This document shows positions 49,803 to 58,998 of a DNA stretch of 64,000 nucleotides, piece after piece (position 1 is the stretch's first letter; each line of letters opens with the position of its first letter). The DNA is from JACCZX01 sp963729165 (lineage in GTDB: Bacteria > Pseudomonadota > Gammaproteobacteria > Burkholderiales > Burkholderiaceae_F), in contig CAVSMM010000009.1 in assembly GCA_963729165.1 (NCBI GenBank), positions 62,001 through 126,000 of the forward strand, in the 5' to 3' direction. The position numbers and the translations under genes were made by a program. Under the pieces are notes generated by a model that did no database searches, had not been told where the DNA came from, and worked only from the letters and a program-made list of their open reading frames with translations.

Positions 49803-51188
49803 ATGAAGAAGCTTGCCGTGCTGGCGTTTGCCGGCGCTTGCCTCACGCTTCAGGCCAAAGCGCAGACGCTTGATGCGCACCAGAAGCTCACACTGGACAT
49901 CTACCGCGAGTTGATTGAAGTCAACACGGTGCATCCGCATGGCGACAACACGGCCGCCGCGCGCGCAGTGGCAAAACGATTGCTCGACGCGGGCTTCGAT
50001 GCAAAGGATGTTGAAGTCGTCGAGCCCGCGCCAAGGAAAGGCAATCTCGTTGCGCGCTATCGCGGCAGCGGTGCACAGAAACCAATGCTGCTGCTCGCGC
50101 ACATCGACGTCGTCGAGGCCAAGAAGGAAGACTGGTCCGACGGCCTCGACCCTTTCAAGCTCACCGAGAAAGACGGCTACTACTACGGACGCGGCACGCT
50201 GGACGACAAGGCAATGGCCGCGATCTTCGTGGCGAATCTCATTCGCTACAAAAAGGAAGGCTTGAAGCCGAAGCGCGATCTCATCATCGCGCTGACCGCC
50301 GATGAAGAAGGCGGTACGCACAATGGCGTCGGTTGGTTGCTGGCCAACCGCCGCGAATTGATCGATGCGGAGTTCGCCCTGAATGAAGGCGGTGGCGGAA
50401 CCAATCGCAACGGCAAGCCTTACATTCAAGGCGTGCAGGTCAGCGAGAAGCTGTACCTCACCTTCGACATGGAAGCCACCAACGCAGGCGGCCACAGCTC
50501 TGTGCCGCAGAAGGACAACGCGATCTACGACCTCTCTGCGGCGCTGGATCGCTTATCTCGCTTCGATTTCCCGGTGCGCCTGGGCTACGTTACGCGCCGC
50601 TACTTCTCGACGCTTTCCAATATCGAAACCGGCGCGTTGTCGGAGGCGATTGCGGCACTCGCGCAAGACCGGGCCACCGATGCACAGCTGAGAATCGTGT
50701 CGGACGTGCCACGCTATAACGCGCAGCTACGTACCACCTGCGTGGCGACGCGATTGGAAGGTGGCCACGCCGACAACGCTCTGCCGCAGCGTGCGAAGGC
50801 GACCGTCAATTGCAGGCTGCTGCCGCGTGAAGATCCCGACTTTGTCTTGAAGAGTCTCGCGGACGTGGCCGGTCCGCGCGTCAGCGTCAAGGCGCGCTTC
50901 GCGCCGAGCACAAGCGAAGCGACCGACGCCCAGTCGCAGGCTTTTAAAACGATCCAGAGCGTTTCGGAGGTCATGTGGTCCGGCGTCCCCGTCGTGCCCG
51001 TCATGAGCACGGGCGCCACCGATGGATCACGGCTGCGCAATGCGGGCATTCCCACCTACGGCACCTCAGGCATCTTCGTCGAGTATGGCGAGATCCGCAT
51101 TCACGGCCGCGATGAGCGCGTGCTGATCAAGTCGTTCTTCGACGGCAGCGAGTTTCTTTATCGACTGGTGAAGGCCTTGTCCGAATGA
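49803..51188 (+). CDS. M20 family metallopeptidase, secreted
   Basis: 461 residues. Signal peptide ending CLTLQAKAQ. Zinc ligands and catalytic residues are in MLLLAHIDVV (His100, Asp102), GRGTLDDKAM (Asp134), ADEEGG (Glu168/169) and the C-terminal His (GEIRIHGRDERV). The dimerisation domain is between about 205 and 325. It resembles ArgE/DapE/CPG2-type amidohydrolases: cleaves peptides or N-acyl amino acids in the periplasm. Ribosome site is weak but the signal sets the start. Confidence 0.92.
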   Translation: MKKLAVLAFAGACLTLQAKAQTLDAHQKLTLDIYRELIEVNTVHPHGDNTAAARAVAKRLLDAGFDAKDVEVVEPAPRKGNLVARYRGSGAQKPMLLLAHIDVVEAKKEDWSDGLDPFKLTEKDGYYYGRGTLDDKAMAAIFVANLIRYKKEGLKPKRDLIIALTADEEGGTHNGVGWLLANRRELIDAEFALNEGGGGTNRNGKPYIQGVQVSEKLYLTFDMEATNAGGHSSVPQKDNAIYDLSAALDRLSRFDFPVRLGYVTRRYFSTLSNIETGALSEAIAALAQDRATDAQLRIVSDVPRYNAQLRTTCVATRLEGGHADNALPQRAKATVNCRLLPREDPDFVLKSLADVAGPRVSVKARFAPSTSEATDAQSQAFKTIQSVSEVMWSGVPVVPVMSTGATDGSRLRNAGIPTYGTSGIFVEYGEIRIHGRDERVLIKSFFDGSEFLYRLVKALSE

Positions 51189-51252
51189 CGCGCGCGGGAC
51201 GATCCCATTTCTTGAATGTTTCAGGCGAGAGGTGACCGGCTCTGACCAGCGG

Positions 51253-51277
51253 CGTGCGAATCGGGGGTATTCGCACG
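51253..51277. terminator. Hairpin between convergent genes
   Basis: Perfect nine-base-pair stem CGTGCGAAT / ATTCGCACG with loop CGGGGGT, between the M20 peptidase and a small membrane gene. No T-run; termination is inferred from position. Confidence 0.5.
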
Positions 51278-51313
51278 TCACCGGACAGAGACGCGGCTTT
51301 CATCTGACTTCTA

Positions 51314-51496
51314 CTACCCTGAAGCGAAGTACGTGGCGGCAGCAACGAAGGCGGCGCGTACCACAGCAGCCACTACCGGTACCGTCCCTGCGTTCACCAC
51401 CACCGCACCGACACCGAATGTCGACACGACGAACATCGCAACAATTACAAAGGCGTAGAAGAAGTCATTCTTCGTTGTGAATCGATCCCGTTTCAT
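51314..51496 (-). CDS. Small membrane protein, 60 residues
   Basis: MKRDRFTTKNDFFYAFVIVA then MFVVSTFGVGAVVVNAG and AAVVRAAFVAAATYFASG: basic head, one span, and a second hydrophobic stretch. AAAGGTGATGT precedes ATG 51496. A rho-independent terminator lies just upstream, so it has its own promoter. Not recognised. Confidence 0.6.
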   Translation of the reverse strand: MKRDRFTTKNDFFYAFVIVAMFVVSTFGVGAVVVNAGTVPVVAAVVRAAFVAAATYFASG

Positions 51497-51528
51497 ACAT
51501 CACCTTTAGCGTTAAGACTGCACAAACA

Positions 51529-51563
51529 AAAAGCCCGGAGGCGTTCACGCGATCCGGGCTTTT
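51529..51563 (-). terminator. Strong rho-independent terminator
   Basis: Perfect 11-base-pair stem AAAAGCCCGGA / TCCGGGCTTTT with loop GGCGTTCACGCGA; on the minus strand it is followed by a T-rich run (CTTTTTGTTTG). It sits 19 bases past the stop of the 53-codon gene at 51582 and so terminates that gene. It can also act on plus-strand transcripts. Confidence 0.85.
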
Positions 51564-51581
51564 GGCTGGCAGCTTATTCAG

Positions 51582-51743
51582 CTACATGCCTGAACCTCCG
51601 CCCGGATCGATCGCCATGACAAAGCCGGAAAGCGCTTCGCCAATGCCAGACGCCATCACGCTGTGCGCCAAAATGCGGCGGCACATAACCGTTTCCGCGA
51701 GCAGTGCTCGCAGAGACAGTTGCGGATTGCGGCTGTTGAACAT
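51582..51743 (-). CDS. Small hypothetical peptide, 53 residues, with its own terminator
   Basis: MFNSRNPQLSLRALLAETVM, then CRRILAHSVMASGIGEALSG and a C-terminus FVMAIDPGGGSGM rich in glycine. GAAAGGG lies about eight bases before ATG 51743 and a textbook terminator follows the stop. The N-terminal half could form an amphipathic helix and the Gly-rich end could be a processed core, but no modifying enzyme is adjacent. Function unknown. Confidence 0.5.
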   Translation of the reverse strand: MFNSRNPQLSLRALLAETVMCRRILAHSVMASGIGEALSGFVMAIDPGGGSGM

Positions 51744-51910
51744 CTCAAGACCCTTTCACACTGGCACCATTGCCAGCGCATGCAAATCGTATCGAGCGTG
51801 CTGAAGTCGGTAAAGAATTTCCTGCGTGAATATTCGGCGTTGAGTCAGCGAAGCAACAGTTATCAAAATCATTTCAACTCGCAGAACCGAAACGGCGGCC
51901 TCGTAGTGGC

Positions 51911-53845
51911 TTAGCCGCCGATCTCGCCGCCGTCATTGCGCGTGATCGCCAGCACCGATGAGCGCGGCGGCATGTCGTCGCGGAAATCCGGCCAGCGCGT
52001 GGACGGTTTCTCGAACGTCGATCCCTTTTCGTCGCCGGGGTGCTGCACGGCGAGGAATAGCGTCCTGCCGTCGGGCGTGAATTCGGGACCGCAAATCTCG
52101 CTGCCGCGCGGGCCATTGAAGAAGCAGCGCGTCGCGCCTCGTCCCGGTCCACTCACTGGTGCGGCATAAAGGCTGTCGTTGAAGCCCGCACTGTCGTCCT
52201 GGCCATCGGTCGAGATCCAGATGCGTCCTTTCGGATCGAAGGCGACGTTATCCGGCGCTGCAACCCAGCCGTTGGCGCTCACCGCGTTGCCATAGCGCGC
52301 ACCGTGGCTCGGATCGTTCGGATCTCCGGCGAGCATGAAAAAGCCCCAGTCGCACTCGGTCGCGGCGTGATCGGGCTTGCCGTTCACAAGCGGCGGAACG
52401 ATCTCGATGATGTGTCCGAAGCGGTTGTTGGCGCGCGGATTGGCCGCGTCGATCTGGTCAGGCTTGCGGCTCTCGTTGAAGGTCATCACCACATAGACGC
52501 GCCCGCTCGCAGGATGCGCTTCCACGTCCTCCGGACGATCCATCGGCGTCGCTTTGAGCAGGTCGCCCGCGCGCCGTGCGTCGATCACCACGTCGGCCTG
52601 GCTGTGAAAGCCATTGGCCGGTGTCAGCGGGCCTTGACCGTAAACCAGCGGCAGCCAGCGCATCTTGCCGTTGGCTTCGAAGCGCGCGGCATAAAGCGTC
52701 CCGTTGTCCATCAGGTCGCGGTTCGCCTCGGGTCGCGAGGGATCGTATCTGCCATCGGTGACGAACTTGAAGACATATTCCATGCGCGCATCGTCACCGG
52801 AATAGAAGGCAACACGCCCGTCGTGACTGACCGCATGAGTCGCGCACTCATGCGCCGCACGGCCGAGCGCGGTGCGCTTGACTGGCGTGGACTTCGGATC
52901 GTAAGGATCGATCTCGACGATCCAGCCGAAGCGGTTCGGCTCGTTGCCTTCCTTGTCGAGATTGAAGCGATCGAAATGGCGTCCCCATGCTTCGTAGCGC
53001 CCGCGTCCGGAGATGTTGTAGCGCTTGCGCGATGCAGCCTCCGGACCCTGCGCTGCGTTGCCGGCAAAGTAGTTTTGGAAGTTCTCTTCCGCAGTGAGCA
53101 TCGTTCCCCACGGCGTGATGCCGCCCGCGCAGTTGTTGAACGTGCCGAACACTTTCGTGCCGGATGGATCTGACGGCGTCTGCATGCGCGGGTGGCGTGC
53201 GGCGGGACCGGAGATGCGCATCTCCGCGTTAGTCGAGATGCGGCGGTTGTAGCGACTGTCGTCGACCACACGCCAGCGGTTGCCCTCCTTCGCGATTTCG
53301 ATAACCGTAAAGCCCTGCGCCGCCATCTGGACTTCGCACTGCTCACGCGTCAGATCGGACAGGCTCTTCACTCCGGGAAAGCAGAGCGCAGCGCGGTGGT
53401 TCTCGTGGTTGACGCCAAGGAGCCCGCGTGTCGACGAGCTCGACCCGCGCGGCAGCGGCATATAAGCGATGAAATCGTTGTCCGTACCGAACTGTTGCTC
53501 CTGCTCTGCGCCGGTCTGTCGGCCGGGGCGATACTGCGGCGCGCCGCGATGGATCGGATCGCCCTGGCGGATAAGCACCTGAGCGTTGTATCCGGGCGGG
53601 ACGTGGTGCTTGTCGTCAGTGGTGCGTCCGACCTCGGTGAAGTCGAGCGGTGCTGAGCCATCTGCTCCGGTCTTCGAACCCGAGCCGATCGTCGCGCAAC
53701 CGAATAGTCCGAATGCGCCACTGGCGGCCATGCCCTTGAGCACAGTGCGGCGCGAAAGTCGCGCGTCGATGATCGTTGCGATGGCCGGCTCGGTCGACGG
53801 ATTCACGCACGTCCCGTCGCGCGCTTCGAAAGGGTCGTGGCTCAT
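51911..53845 (-). CDS. phoX: PhoX family phosphatase (DUF839), Tat-exported
   Basis: 644 residues. Twin-arginine signal LSRRTVLKGMAASGAFGLFG, then DDKHHVPPGYNAQVLIRQGD, SSSTRGLLGVNHENHRAALC (the NHE metal site), FNNCAGGITPWGTMLTAEEN, GWIVEIDPYD and ASGRVYVVMTFNESRKPDQI. These match PhoX, the calcium/iron alkaline phosphatase exported folded. The C-terminal FGPEFTPDGRTLFLAVQHPG block is also typical. It releases phosphate from phosphomonoesters in the periplasm. No Pho box was looked for beyond a quick scan. Confidence 0.88.
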   Translation of the reverse strand: MSHDPFEARDGTCVNPSTEPAIATIIDARLSRRTVLKGMAASGAFGLFGCATIGSGSKTGADGSAPLDFTEVGRTTDDKHHVPPGYNAQVLIRQGDPIHRGAPQYRPGRQTGAEQEQQFGTDNDFIAYMPLPRGSSSSTRGLLGVNHENHRAALCFPGVKSLSDLTREQCEVQMAAQGFTVIEIAKEGNRWRVVDDSRYNRRISTNAEMRISGPAARHPRMQTPSDPSGTKVFGTFNNCAGGITPWGTMLTAEENFQNYFAGNAAQGPEAASRKRYNISGRGRYEAWGRHFDRFNLDKEGNEPNRFGWIVEIDPYDPKSTPVKRTALGRAAHECATHAVSHDGRVAFYSGDDARMEYVFKFVTDGRYDPSRPEANRDLMDNGTLYAARFEANGKMRWLPLVYGQGPLTPANGFHSQADVVIDARRAGDLLKATPMDRPEDVEAHPASGRVYVVMTFNESRKPDQIDAANPRANNRFGHIIEIVPPLVNGKPDHAATECDWGFFMLAGDPNDPSHGARYGNAVSANGWVAAPDNVAFDPKGRIWISTDGQDDSAGFNDSLYAAPVSGPGRGATRCFFNGPRGSEICGPEFTPDGRTLFLAVQHPGDEKGSTFEKPSTRWPDFRDDMPPRSSVLAITRNDGGEIGG

Positions 53846-53937
53846 ATGTGTCTCCGTGCGTCCGATTTATTGATTTCAGCTTAGCGTTATTAGCATCCTA
53901 CTATTCGACGCTTTCGGGGCGACAGTATCGTTACTGC

Positions 53938-54810
53938 TTATGGCTTCGCAGTCGGCGCGCCTCCGAACGGCAGCGGCTTCAGCGACCGCAGGTAGGCGAC
54001 GATCGCCGCCATGTCCTGATCGTTGATGTTCTTGTACCAGTCAAACGCCATCGGCGGTTTCAGCGGACTGCCGTCGCGGCTCTTGCCTTCGCGAATCGCA
54101 CGCGCGATCTCGGCGTCGCTCCAATCTTTGAGGGCCCTTGGCGTCAGGTTTCTTGACACCGATACGCCCCACGGGCCGGCGAATGGCGAACCGCCGGCGC
54201 CGAGGCGTTGCCTATCCATGCCGCGCTCGTTGTACGGCGTATGGCAGTCGACGCAATGGCCGAGAGGTCCGGCCAGGTACGCGCCGTATTTGACCTGATC
54301 GCTGCGCGCCGGCGCGACGATCGTCTTCTTGATCGGCGGCCCATAGCGCTTCGGCAGCTTGATATGAAAGATCGACTTCGGCACGACGTTCTTCACCGGC
54401 GGCTGCGCGCGCAAATACGCCACCAGCGCGCGCGCGTCGTCATCCGACATGCCGCGATACATGTGAATCGGCATCGGCGGGCCGATCAGCGAACCGTCGG
54501 GTCGAATCCCTTCACGAATGCCGCGTATCAGCTGCGCTTCGGTCCATTTGCCGACGCCCGTCTCCGGATCGGGCGTGATGTTCGCGGCGTACGCCTTGAA
54601 CGGCTTCTCGTCGAAGACTTGTCCGCCGGACAGGCCGAGCTCGGGCATCGGGCGGCCTTGCTTGTCGCGCTGCGCGTGGCAGTTGCCGCACGCGACGATG
54701 CTGTTCATCAGATAGGTGCCGCGTTCGAGAAGCTTGGCGTCTTGACTGAGCGCGGGCTGTGCCGCAAATGCAAGCGCGCCGAAAGCGACTACGAGTGAAT
54801 GAATACGCAT
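53938..54810 (-). CDS. Diheme cytochrome c, periplasmic
   Basis: 290 residues. Signal peptide FGALAFAAQPALSQ, first heme ACGNCHAQRD, YAANITPDPETGVGKW, second heme HCVDCHTPYN and NLTPRALKDWSDAEIARAIR. The two-domain layout with PDPETGVG/NLTP motifs is that of the cytochrome subunit of alcohol or gluconate dehydrogenases. It diverges from the PQQ dehydrogenase at 54981 and is a probable partner. Confidence 0.92.
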   Translation of the reverse strand: MRIHSLVVAFGALAFAAQPALSQDAKLLERGTYLMNSIVACGNCHAQRDKQGRPMPELGLSGGQVFDEKPFKAYAANITPDPETGVGKWTEAQLIRGIREGIRPDGSLIGPPMPIHMYRGMSDDDARALVAYLRAQPPVKNVVPKSIFHIKLPKRYGPPIKKTIVAPARSDQVKYGAYLAGPLGHCVDCHTPYNERGMDRQRLGAGGSPFAGPWGVSVSRNLTPRALKDWSDAEIARAIREGKSRDGSPLKPPMAFDWYKNINDQDMAAIVAYLRSLKPLPFGGAPTAKP

Positions 54811-54980
54811 CGCAGCTGATCTCCCATTGATGACGGCGGGCGGGATAGTGGCTTATTGCTTTGCCAGAAGCAACAGCGAGGTGGTCCGCCATCGCCAACA
54901 GCAGACATTGGGGTGACAACTGTGCACGACATTGCTTCGGCTACTCTTCGAGGCAAGAGTCTCAAGAGTCCGGAGGAACC

Positions 54981-57260
54981 ATGGCGACAGAGCGCACTCG
55001 TGTCTACGGCGCCGGTTTGATCTGCATTGCGGGCTTTCTAGGCGCAGCGGTTTCGCTCGTGAACTATTTTTCTCCGGACAGCGGCATTGCTGATACTCCG
55101 GGCGCTTTACTGGTCGTCGCCTCAAGCGTTTTAGTCTTTATCTTCGGCATGATCATCGGTGCCGACCGCACACGACGTCGATCATCACGCGTGATCGTCC
55201 TCGTTGCGTGCTTGATTGTGCTGCTGGGAACTGCTTTCGCGGCCTATCTGCTCGAGTCCACCGCCCTGCTTCTATTGATGATCGTCGCTCTGCTCGGCTG
55301 GTGTGCGTGCCTGTTGCCGCAGAAGCACGCGGCGATGTTGCTGCTGGTTCTACTGCTGCCGTTGATTGGCGGCGGTGCGTCTGCGCAAGAACGAACCTGG
55401 CAGCACTTCAACGGAAATCTGCAGGCGCATAAGTATTCAGGCCTGACGCAGATCACGCCGGACAACGTCAAGAATTTGCGAGTTGCGTGGAAAGTGCATA
55501 CCGGCGACGTCTCTACCGGCTCCGGCGCCGCGCGTGCGCCCGGTACTCACATGGCGAATTCGGGCCGAAAGACGCCGGCTACTGTCTGGTCAGCCACACC
55601 ACTATTCGTTAACGACACCGTTTATCTCGGCACGCCGTTCTACCGCATCTTCGCGCTTGAACCTGACACCGGAAAGGTCAAGTGGATCTACGACACGAAG
55701 GCGGTGCTGCAGGCGCTGACGCAACCCGATCTGAAAAATCGCGGCGTGGCGTACTGGCAGGCAGAGAAACCAGTTGCCGGTGCCGCGTGCCAGAAGCGAA
55801 TCTACATCGGCACGATGGACGCCAAGCTGCATGCGGTCGATGCCGATACTGGCAAACCGTGCGCGGACTTCGGCACCAACGGCGTTGTTGACATCAATCG
55901 CTGGAATACGGCGAACAACAAGTGGCCGCTATCGATCCTGCAACCGCCGACGGTCTTTCAGGATTTCTTGTTCGTTGGCTGGGCCGGCAAAGACTGGGCT
56001 GACGCGGAAGCGCCTCCGGGCAGCCTGTTCGCGCTCGACGCGCGTACAGGCGAGCTGCGATGGACTTTCAATTCATTACCTGCGGACATTGCTGCCAAAA
56101 CCGGAACTGCAAACATCTGGGCGAGCATGGCAGTCGATCCTGTGCGTCAGATTCTGTATGTGCCGGTCAGCTCGCCGAGTCCGAATTTTTATGGCGGCAA
56201 CCGACAGACTCCGATTCCGCTCGGTACGTCGATCACTGCACTCGAGGTTGCAACCGGCAAGGTCATATGGAGCCGGCAGTTGGTTCACCATGACCTTTGG
56301 GACTTCGACACCAACTCTGCTCCGACGCTGGTCGACATCACGAAGGACGGCAAGACGATTCCCGCGTTGGTGCAGACATCGAAGCAAGGTTTCCTGTACG
56401 TGCTGGATCGCTACACCGGCGAGCCGGTGTATCCGATCGAAGAGCGCCCGGTACCGAAGTCATCCGTGCCCGGTGAGACCGCCTCGCCGACGCAGCCGTA
56501 TGTGGCGCGCCCGCAAGCCGTCGTCGACGATATGTGGCCCGGTGTGTTCGAGCTCGCTGATATCGCGAGCTTCGGCTACTGCAGTCGCAAATTGAAAGAG
56601 CTCGTCTACGAGGGACGCTTTACGCCGCCGAGTTTGAAGGGATCGCTTATCTACCCTGCCACGATTGGTGGAGTTGAATGGGGTGGCGGCGCAGTTGATC
56701 CCAACAAGCAGATTTTCGTCGTCAATAACTCGAGCGCGGTTCAGATCTACCGTTTGATCGCGCGCAAAGAATACGAGACGGAAGTTGCGAGCGGCGGCTC
56801 TGAGACCGGCGGCTACTTCGCGATGTCAGGCAGCCCATACGGCATTCAGCTCACTACGTTCCTGAACCCGATCGGCATGCCGTGCTGGAAACCGCCGTAT
56901 GGATCGCTTTCTGCATATGACTTGAAAACCGGTGATCTGCTCTGGAAAAAGCCGCTCGGGCAGGTACAGAAGTGGGGTTTCTACATGCCGGAATCATGGG
57001 GATCGGTCACGATCGGTGGGCCCGTCATTACGGCGAGCGGCTTGATCTTCATCGGTGCGTCAATGGACTCGCGCGTGCGCGCGATCGATTTGAAAACGGG
57101 GCAAGTGCTGTGGAAAGCACTTGTGTCGGCACCGGCGGTGGCGCTGCCTGCCGTTTATGAATATCGCGGCAAGCAGTACGTCGTGTTCGCAGCGGGCGGA
57201 AATTCGATCTTGACTCCGCGCGTCAGCGACGAAATCGTCGCGTTCAGCTTGCCCAATTAG
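54981..57260 (+). CDS. Membrane-bound PQQ-dependent dehydrogenase (glucose/quinate dehydrogenase type)
   Basis: 759 residues. Five N-terminal spans (about 9-30, 41-61, 70-90, 93-111, 116-131), then an eight-bladed quinoprotein domain: TWQHFNGNLQAHKYSGLTQI, WSATPLFVNDTVYLGTPFYR, WDFDTNSAPTLVDI, GGVEWGGGAVDPNKQIFVVN and WGSVTIGGPVITASGLIFIG. The layout equals membrane glucose dehydrogenase, which oxidises sugars or cyclic polyols and reduces ubiquinone. A diheme cytochrome c lies divergently. The strong CGGAGGAACC site fixes ATG 54981. Confidence 0.93.
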   Translation: MATERTRVYGAGLICIAGFLGAAVSLVNYFSPDSGIADTPGALLVVASSVLVFIFGMIIGADRTRRRSSRVIVLVACLIVLLGTAFAAYLLESTALLLLMIVALLGWCACLLPQKHAAMLLLVLLLPLIGGGASAQERTWQHFNGNLQAHKYSGLTQITPDNVKNLRVAWKVHTGDVSTGSGAARAPGTHMANSGRKTPATVWSATPLFVNDTVYLGTPFYRIFALEPDTGKVKWIYDTKAVLQALTQPDLKNRGVAYWQAEKPVAGAACQKRIYIGTMDAKLHAVDADTGKPCADFGTNGVVDINRWNTANNKWPLSILQPPTVFQDFLFVGWAGKDWADAEAPPGSLFALDARTGELRWTFNSLPADIAAKTGTANIWASMAVDPVRQILYVPVSSPSPNFYGGNRQTPIPLGTSITALEVATGKVIWSRQLVHHDLWDFDTNSAPTLVDITKDGKTIPALVQTSKQGFLYVLDRYTGEPVYPIEERPVPKSSVPGETASPTQPYVARPQAVVDDMWPGVFELADIASFGYCSRKLKELVYEGRFTPPSLKGSLIYPATIGGVEWGGGAVDPNKQIFVVNNSSAVQIYRLIARKEYETEVASGGSETGGYFAMSGSPYGIQLTTFLNPIGMPCWKPPYGSLSAYDLKTGDLLWKKPLGQVQKWGFYMPESWGSVTIGGPVITASGLIFIGASMDSRVRAIDLKTGQVLWKALVSAPAVALPAVYEYRGKQYVVFAAGGNSILTPRVSDEIVAFSLPN

Positions 57261-57336
57261 GAGTGACTTGACTTTTCGCCCTGCGATCGTCGTACTGACG
57301 CGTGCCTGGCGGTCGCGGCGACAACCGTACACTCAC

Positions 57337-57531
57337 TTAAGTGCCACTCAAGTTATCGACGACCTGATGTTCGGCAACGATCTCAAATGCGTCGGTGTCA
57401 GTTGTCGCGCACCCTGCCAAGCGAGCAACGCACAGCCCGATGAGCAGTGCGGAAACTGCGAAGCGTTTTGCGCGCGCGGCTGCGGGAACCGTTGGAATTG
57501 GTTTAATTGGAAACCTTGACTTGGTATTCAT
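57337..57531 (-). CDS. Small lipoprotein, 64 residues
   Basis: MNTKSRFPIKPIPTVPAAAR, then AKRFAVSALLIGLCVARLAG and Cys of the lipobox (LAGC), followed by a short acidic tail ending VDNLSGT. AGAGGAA precedes ATG 57531. Its N-terminal part before the span is longer than in usual lipoproteins. Not recognised. Confidence 0.6.
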   Translation of the reverse strand: MNTKSRFPIKPIPTVPAAARAKRFAVSALLIGLCVARLAGCATTDTDAFEIVAEHQVVDNLSGT

Positions 57532-57608
57532 AACATTTCCTCTAGTCGTTCGGCTTGTGGGACAGCGGTTGCAATTGAACCGCCAGCGGCGCCGCACGTC
57601 TGTCGAAT

Positions 57609-58895
57609 TTGCCGCCCAGCGAAGCCGCCTTTCGCGGCATTGATAACGTGCACACGCCGCCGCTTGCCGCTGATCGGGTTGCAAATTGCGTGTTCCCGTT
57701 CACATGCCGTGCACTGCTTGCTTTGACGGCCGCCGTTCTCGTGACGGCATGCGCCGCACCAGATGCGAAGCGATCCGCGCTGCGCCCGATCGATGCAGCG
57801 GCGATGCAAGGCACGGTGGAGCGGCTTGCGAAGGAAATGCTTGTTCCCGGTGCGGTCGTGATCCTGCGCACGCCAACAGGCAATTTCACCAGCACCTACG
57901 GTGTCACGACGTATCGCGGTTCGGAGCCCACCAGCTTCGACCAACATGTGCGGGTCGGCTCGAATACCAAGACGTGGACCGGCACCGTGATCCTGCAGTT
58001 GGTTCAAGAGGGCCGTCTCGGCCTCGATGACCCGGTCTCGAAGTACCGGCCCGATGTACCAAACGGTGCACACATCACGATCGAGCAGTTGCTCGCGATG
58101 CGAAGTGGCCTGTTCAATTACACGACCACGCTCGAACTGAACCAAGCGCTCGATACACAGCCCACGAAGGCATGGACACAGGCCGAATTACTGGCCCTCG
58201 GCTACAAGCAGTCGCCGGCTTTTGCGCCACCCGGATCCGAGTTCGGCTACTCGAACACCAATACGGTCCTGCTCGGCCTCATCGCTCAACAGCTCGAAGG
58301 CGGTAAGCCTCTCGCGGCCATCATGCGCGATCGACTATTTGCGCCCTTGGGCATGACGAACACGTTGTTCCCCGACATCGCGTCGAACGCAATTCCTGCG
58401 CCTTTGTCGCGCGGCTATATGTACGGTAACAATGTGATGACGATGGGCACACCGCCCGCGCTGCCGGAAAACATGCAGGCTGCGGCCCGTACGGGAAGGC
58501 TCGCGCCCGTGGACCAGACGTACGCGAACCCGTCGTGGGGCTGGGCGGCAGGTGCAGGCATCTCCACCGCCAACGACCTTGCTACCTGGGTCGAGGCTTT
58601 GGTCGGCGGCAAGCTGCTGAACGCCAGCATGCAAGCACGGCGTCTCGCCAGCGTCGTGCCGATTGACCCGAGTAATTCCAACAGTGCCTCGTACGGCTGG
58701 GCGATAGCCAAGTTTGGAAATCTCTACGGACACACGGGCGAATTGCCCGGGTACAACTCGTTCATGGGCCACGATCCTGTGAACCGCGTCACTCTCGTGG
58801 TGTGGACGAACCTGGCCCCCACCGTAGATGGGCGCGATCCAGCGACAACCATCGCCAGAGAGTTGATCGGCCTCCTATACGCGCCTGCTCAATAG
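57609..58895 (+). CDS. Serine hydrolase, class C beta-lactamase family, lipoprotein-like
   Basis: About 400-428 residues depending on start. Lipobox LVTAC after RALLALTAAV. RVGSNTKTWTGTVI holds the S-x-x-K nucleophile, FGYSNTNTVLLGLIAQQLEG the Y-x-N, and YGHTGELPGYNSF the HTG triad element. The family includes esterases, D-aminopeptidases and penicillin-binding enzymes; true antibiotic hydrolysis cannot be claimed. The start is uncertain: TTG 57609 is listed, GTG 57648 and GTG 57690 are equally possible and none has a good ribosome site. Confidence 0.88.
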   Translation: MPPSEAAFRGIDNVHTPPLAADRVANCVFPFTCRALLALTAAVLVTACAAPDAKRSALRPIDAAAMQGTVERLAKEMLVPGAVVILRTPTGNFTSTYGVTTYRGSEPTSFDQHVRVGSNTKTWTGTVILQLVQEGRLGLDDPVSKYRPDVPNGAHITIEQLLAMRSGLFNYTTTLELNQALDTQPTKAWTQAELLALGYKQSPAFAPPGSEFGYSNTNTVLLGLIAQQLEGGKPLAAIMRDRLFAPLGMTNTLFPDIASNAIPAPLSRGYMYGNNVMTMGTPPALPENMQAAARTGRLAPVDQTYANPSWGWAAGAGISTANDLATWVEALVGGKLLNASMQARRLASVVPIDPSNSNSASYGWAIAKFGNLYGHTGELPGYNSFMGHDPVNRVTLVVWTNLAPTVDGRDPATTIARELIGLLYAPAQ

Positions 58896-58907
58896 CTCGC
58901 GGCGCAG

Positions 58908-58970
58908 GTTGACACGCTCGCTGCGCCGGTGGACCGAAGCGTGGTCCATTGCGGCGGCGAGCGTGTCGAC
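58908..58970. terminator. Large imperfect hairpin between convergent genes
   Basis: Outer arms GACACGCTCGC / GCGAGCGTGTC (11 bp), inner arms TGGACC / GGTCCA, with a partly paired middle. It sits between the serine hydrolase and a convergent secreted protein gene. Bidirectional terminator or repeat-like element. Confidence 0.55.
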
Positions 58971-58998
58971 ATGCTCGAGCACGTCATTAAAGAACCGG

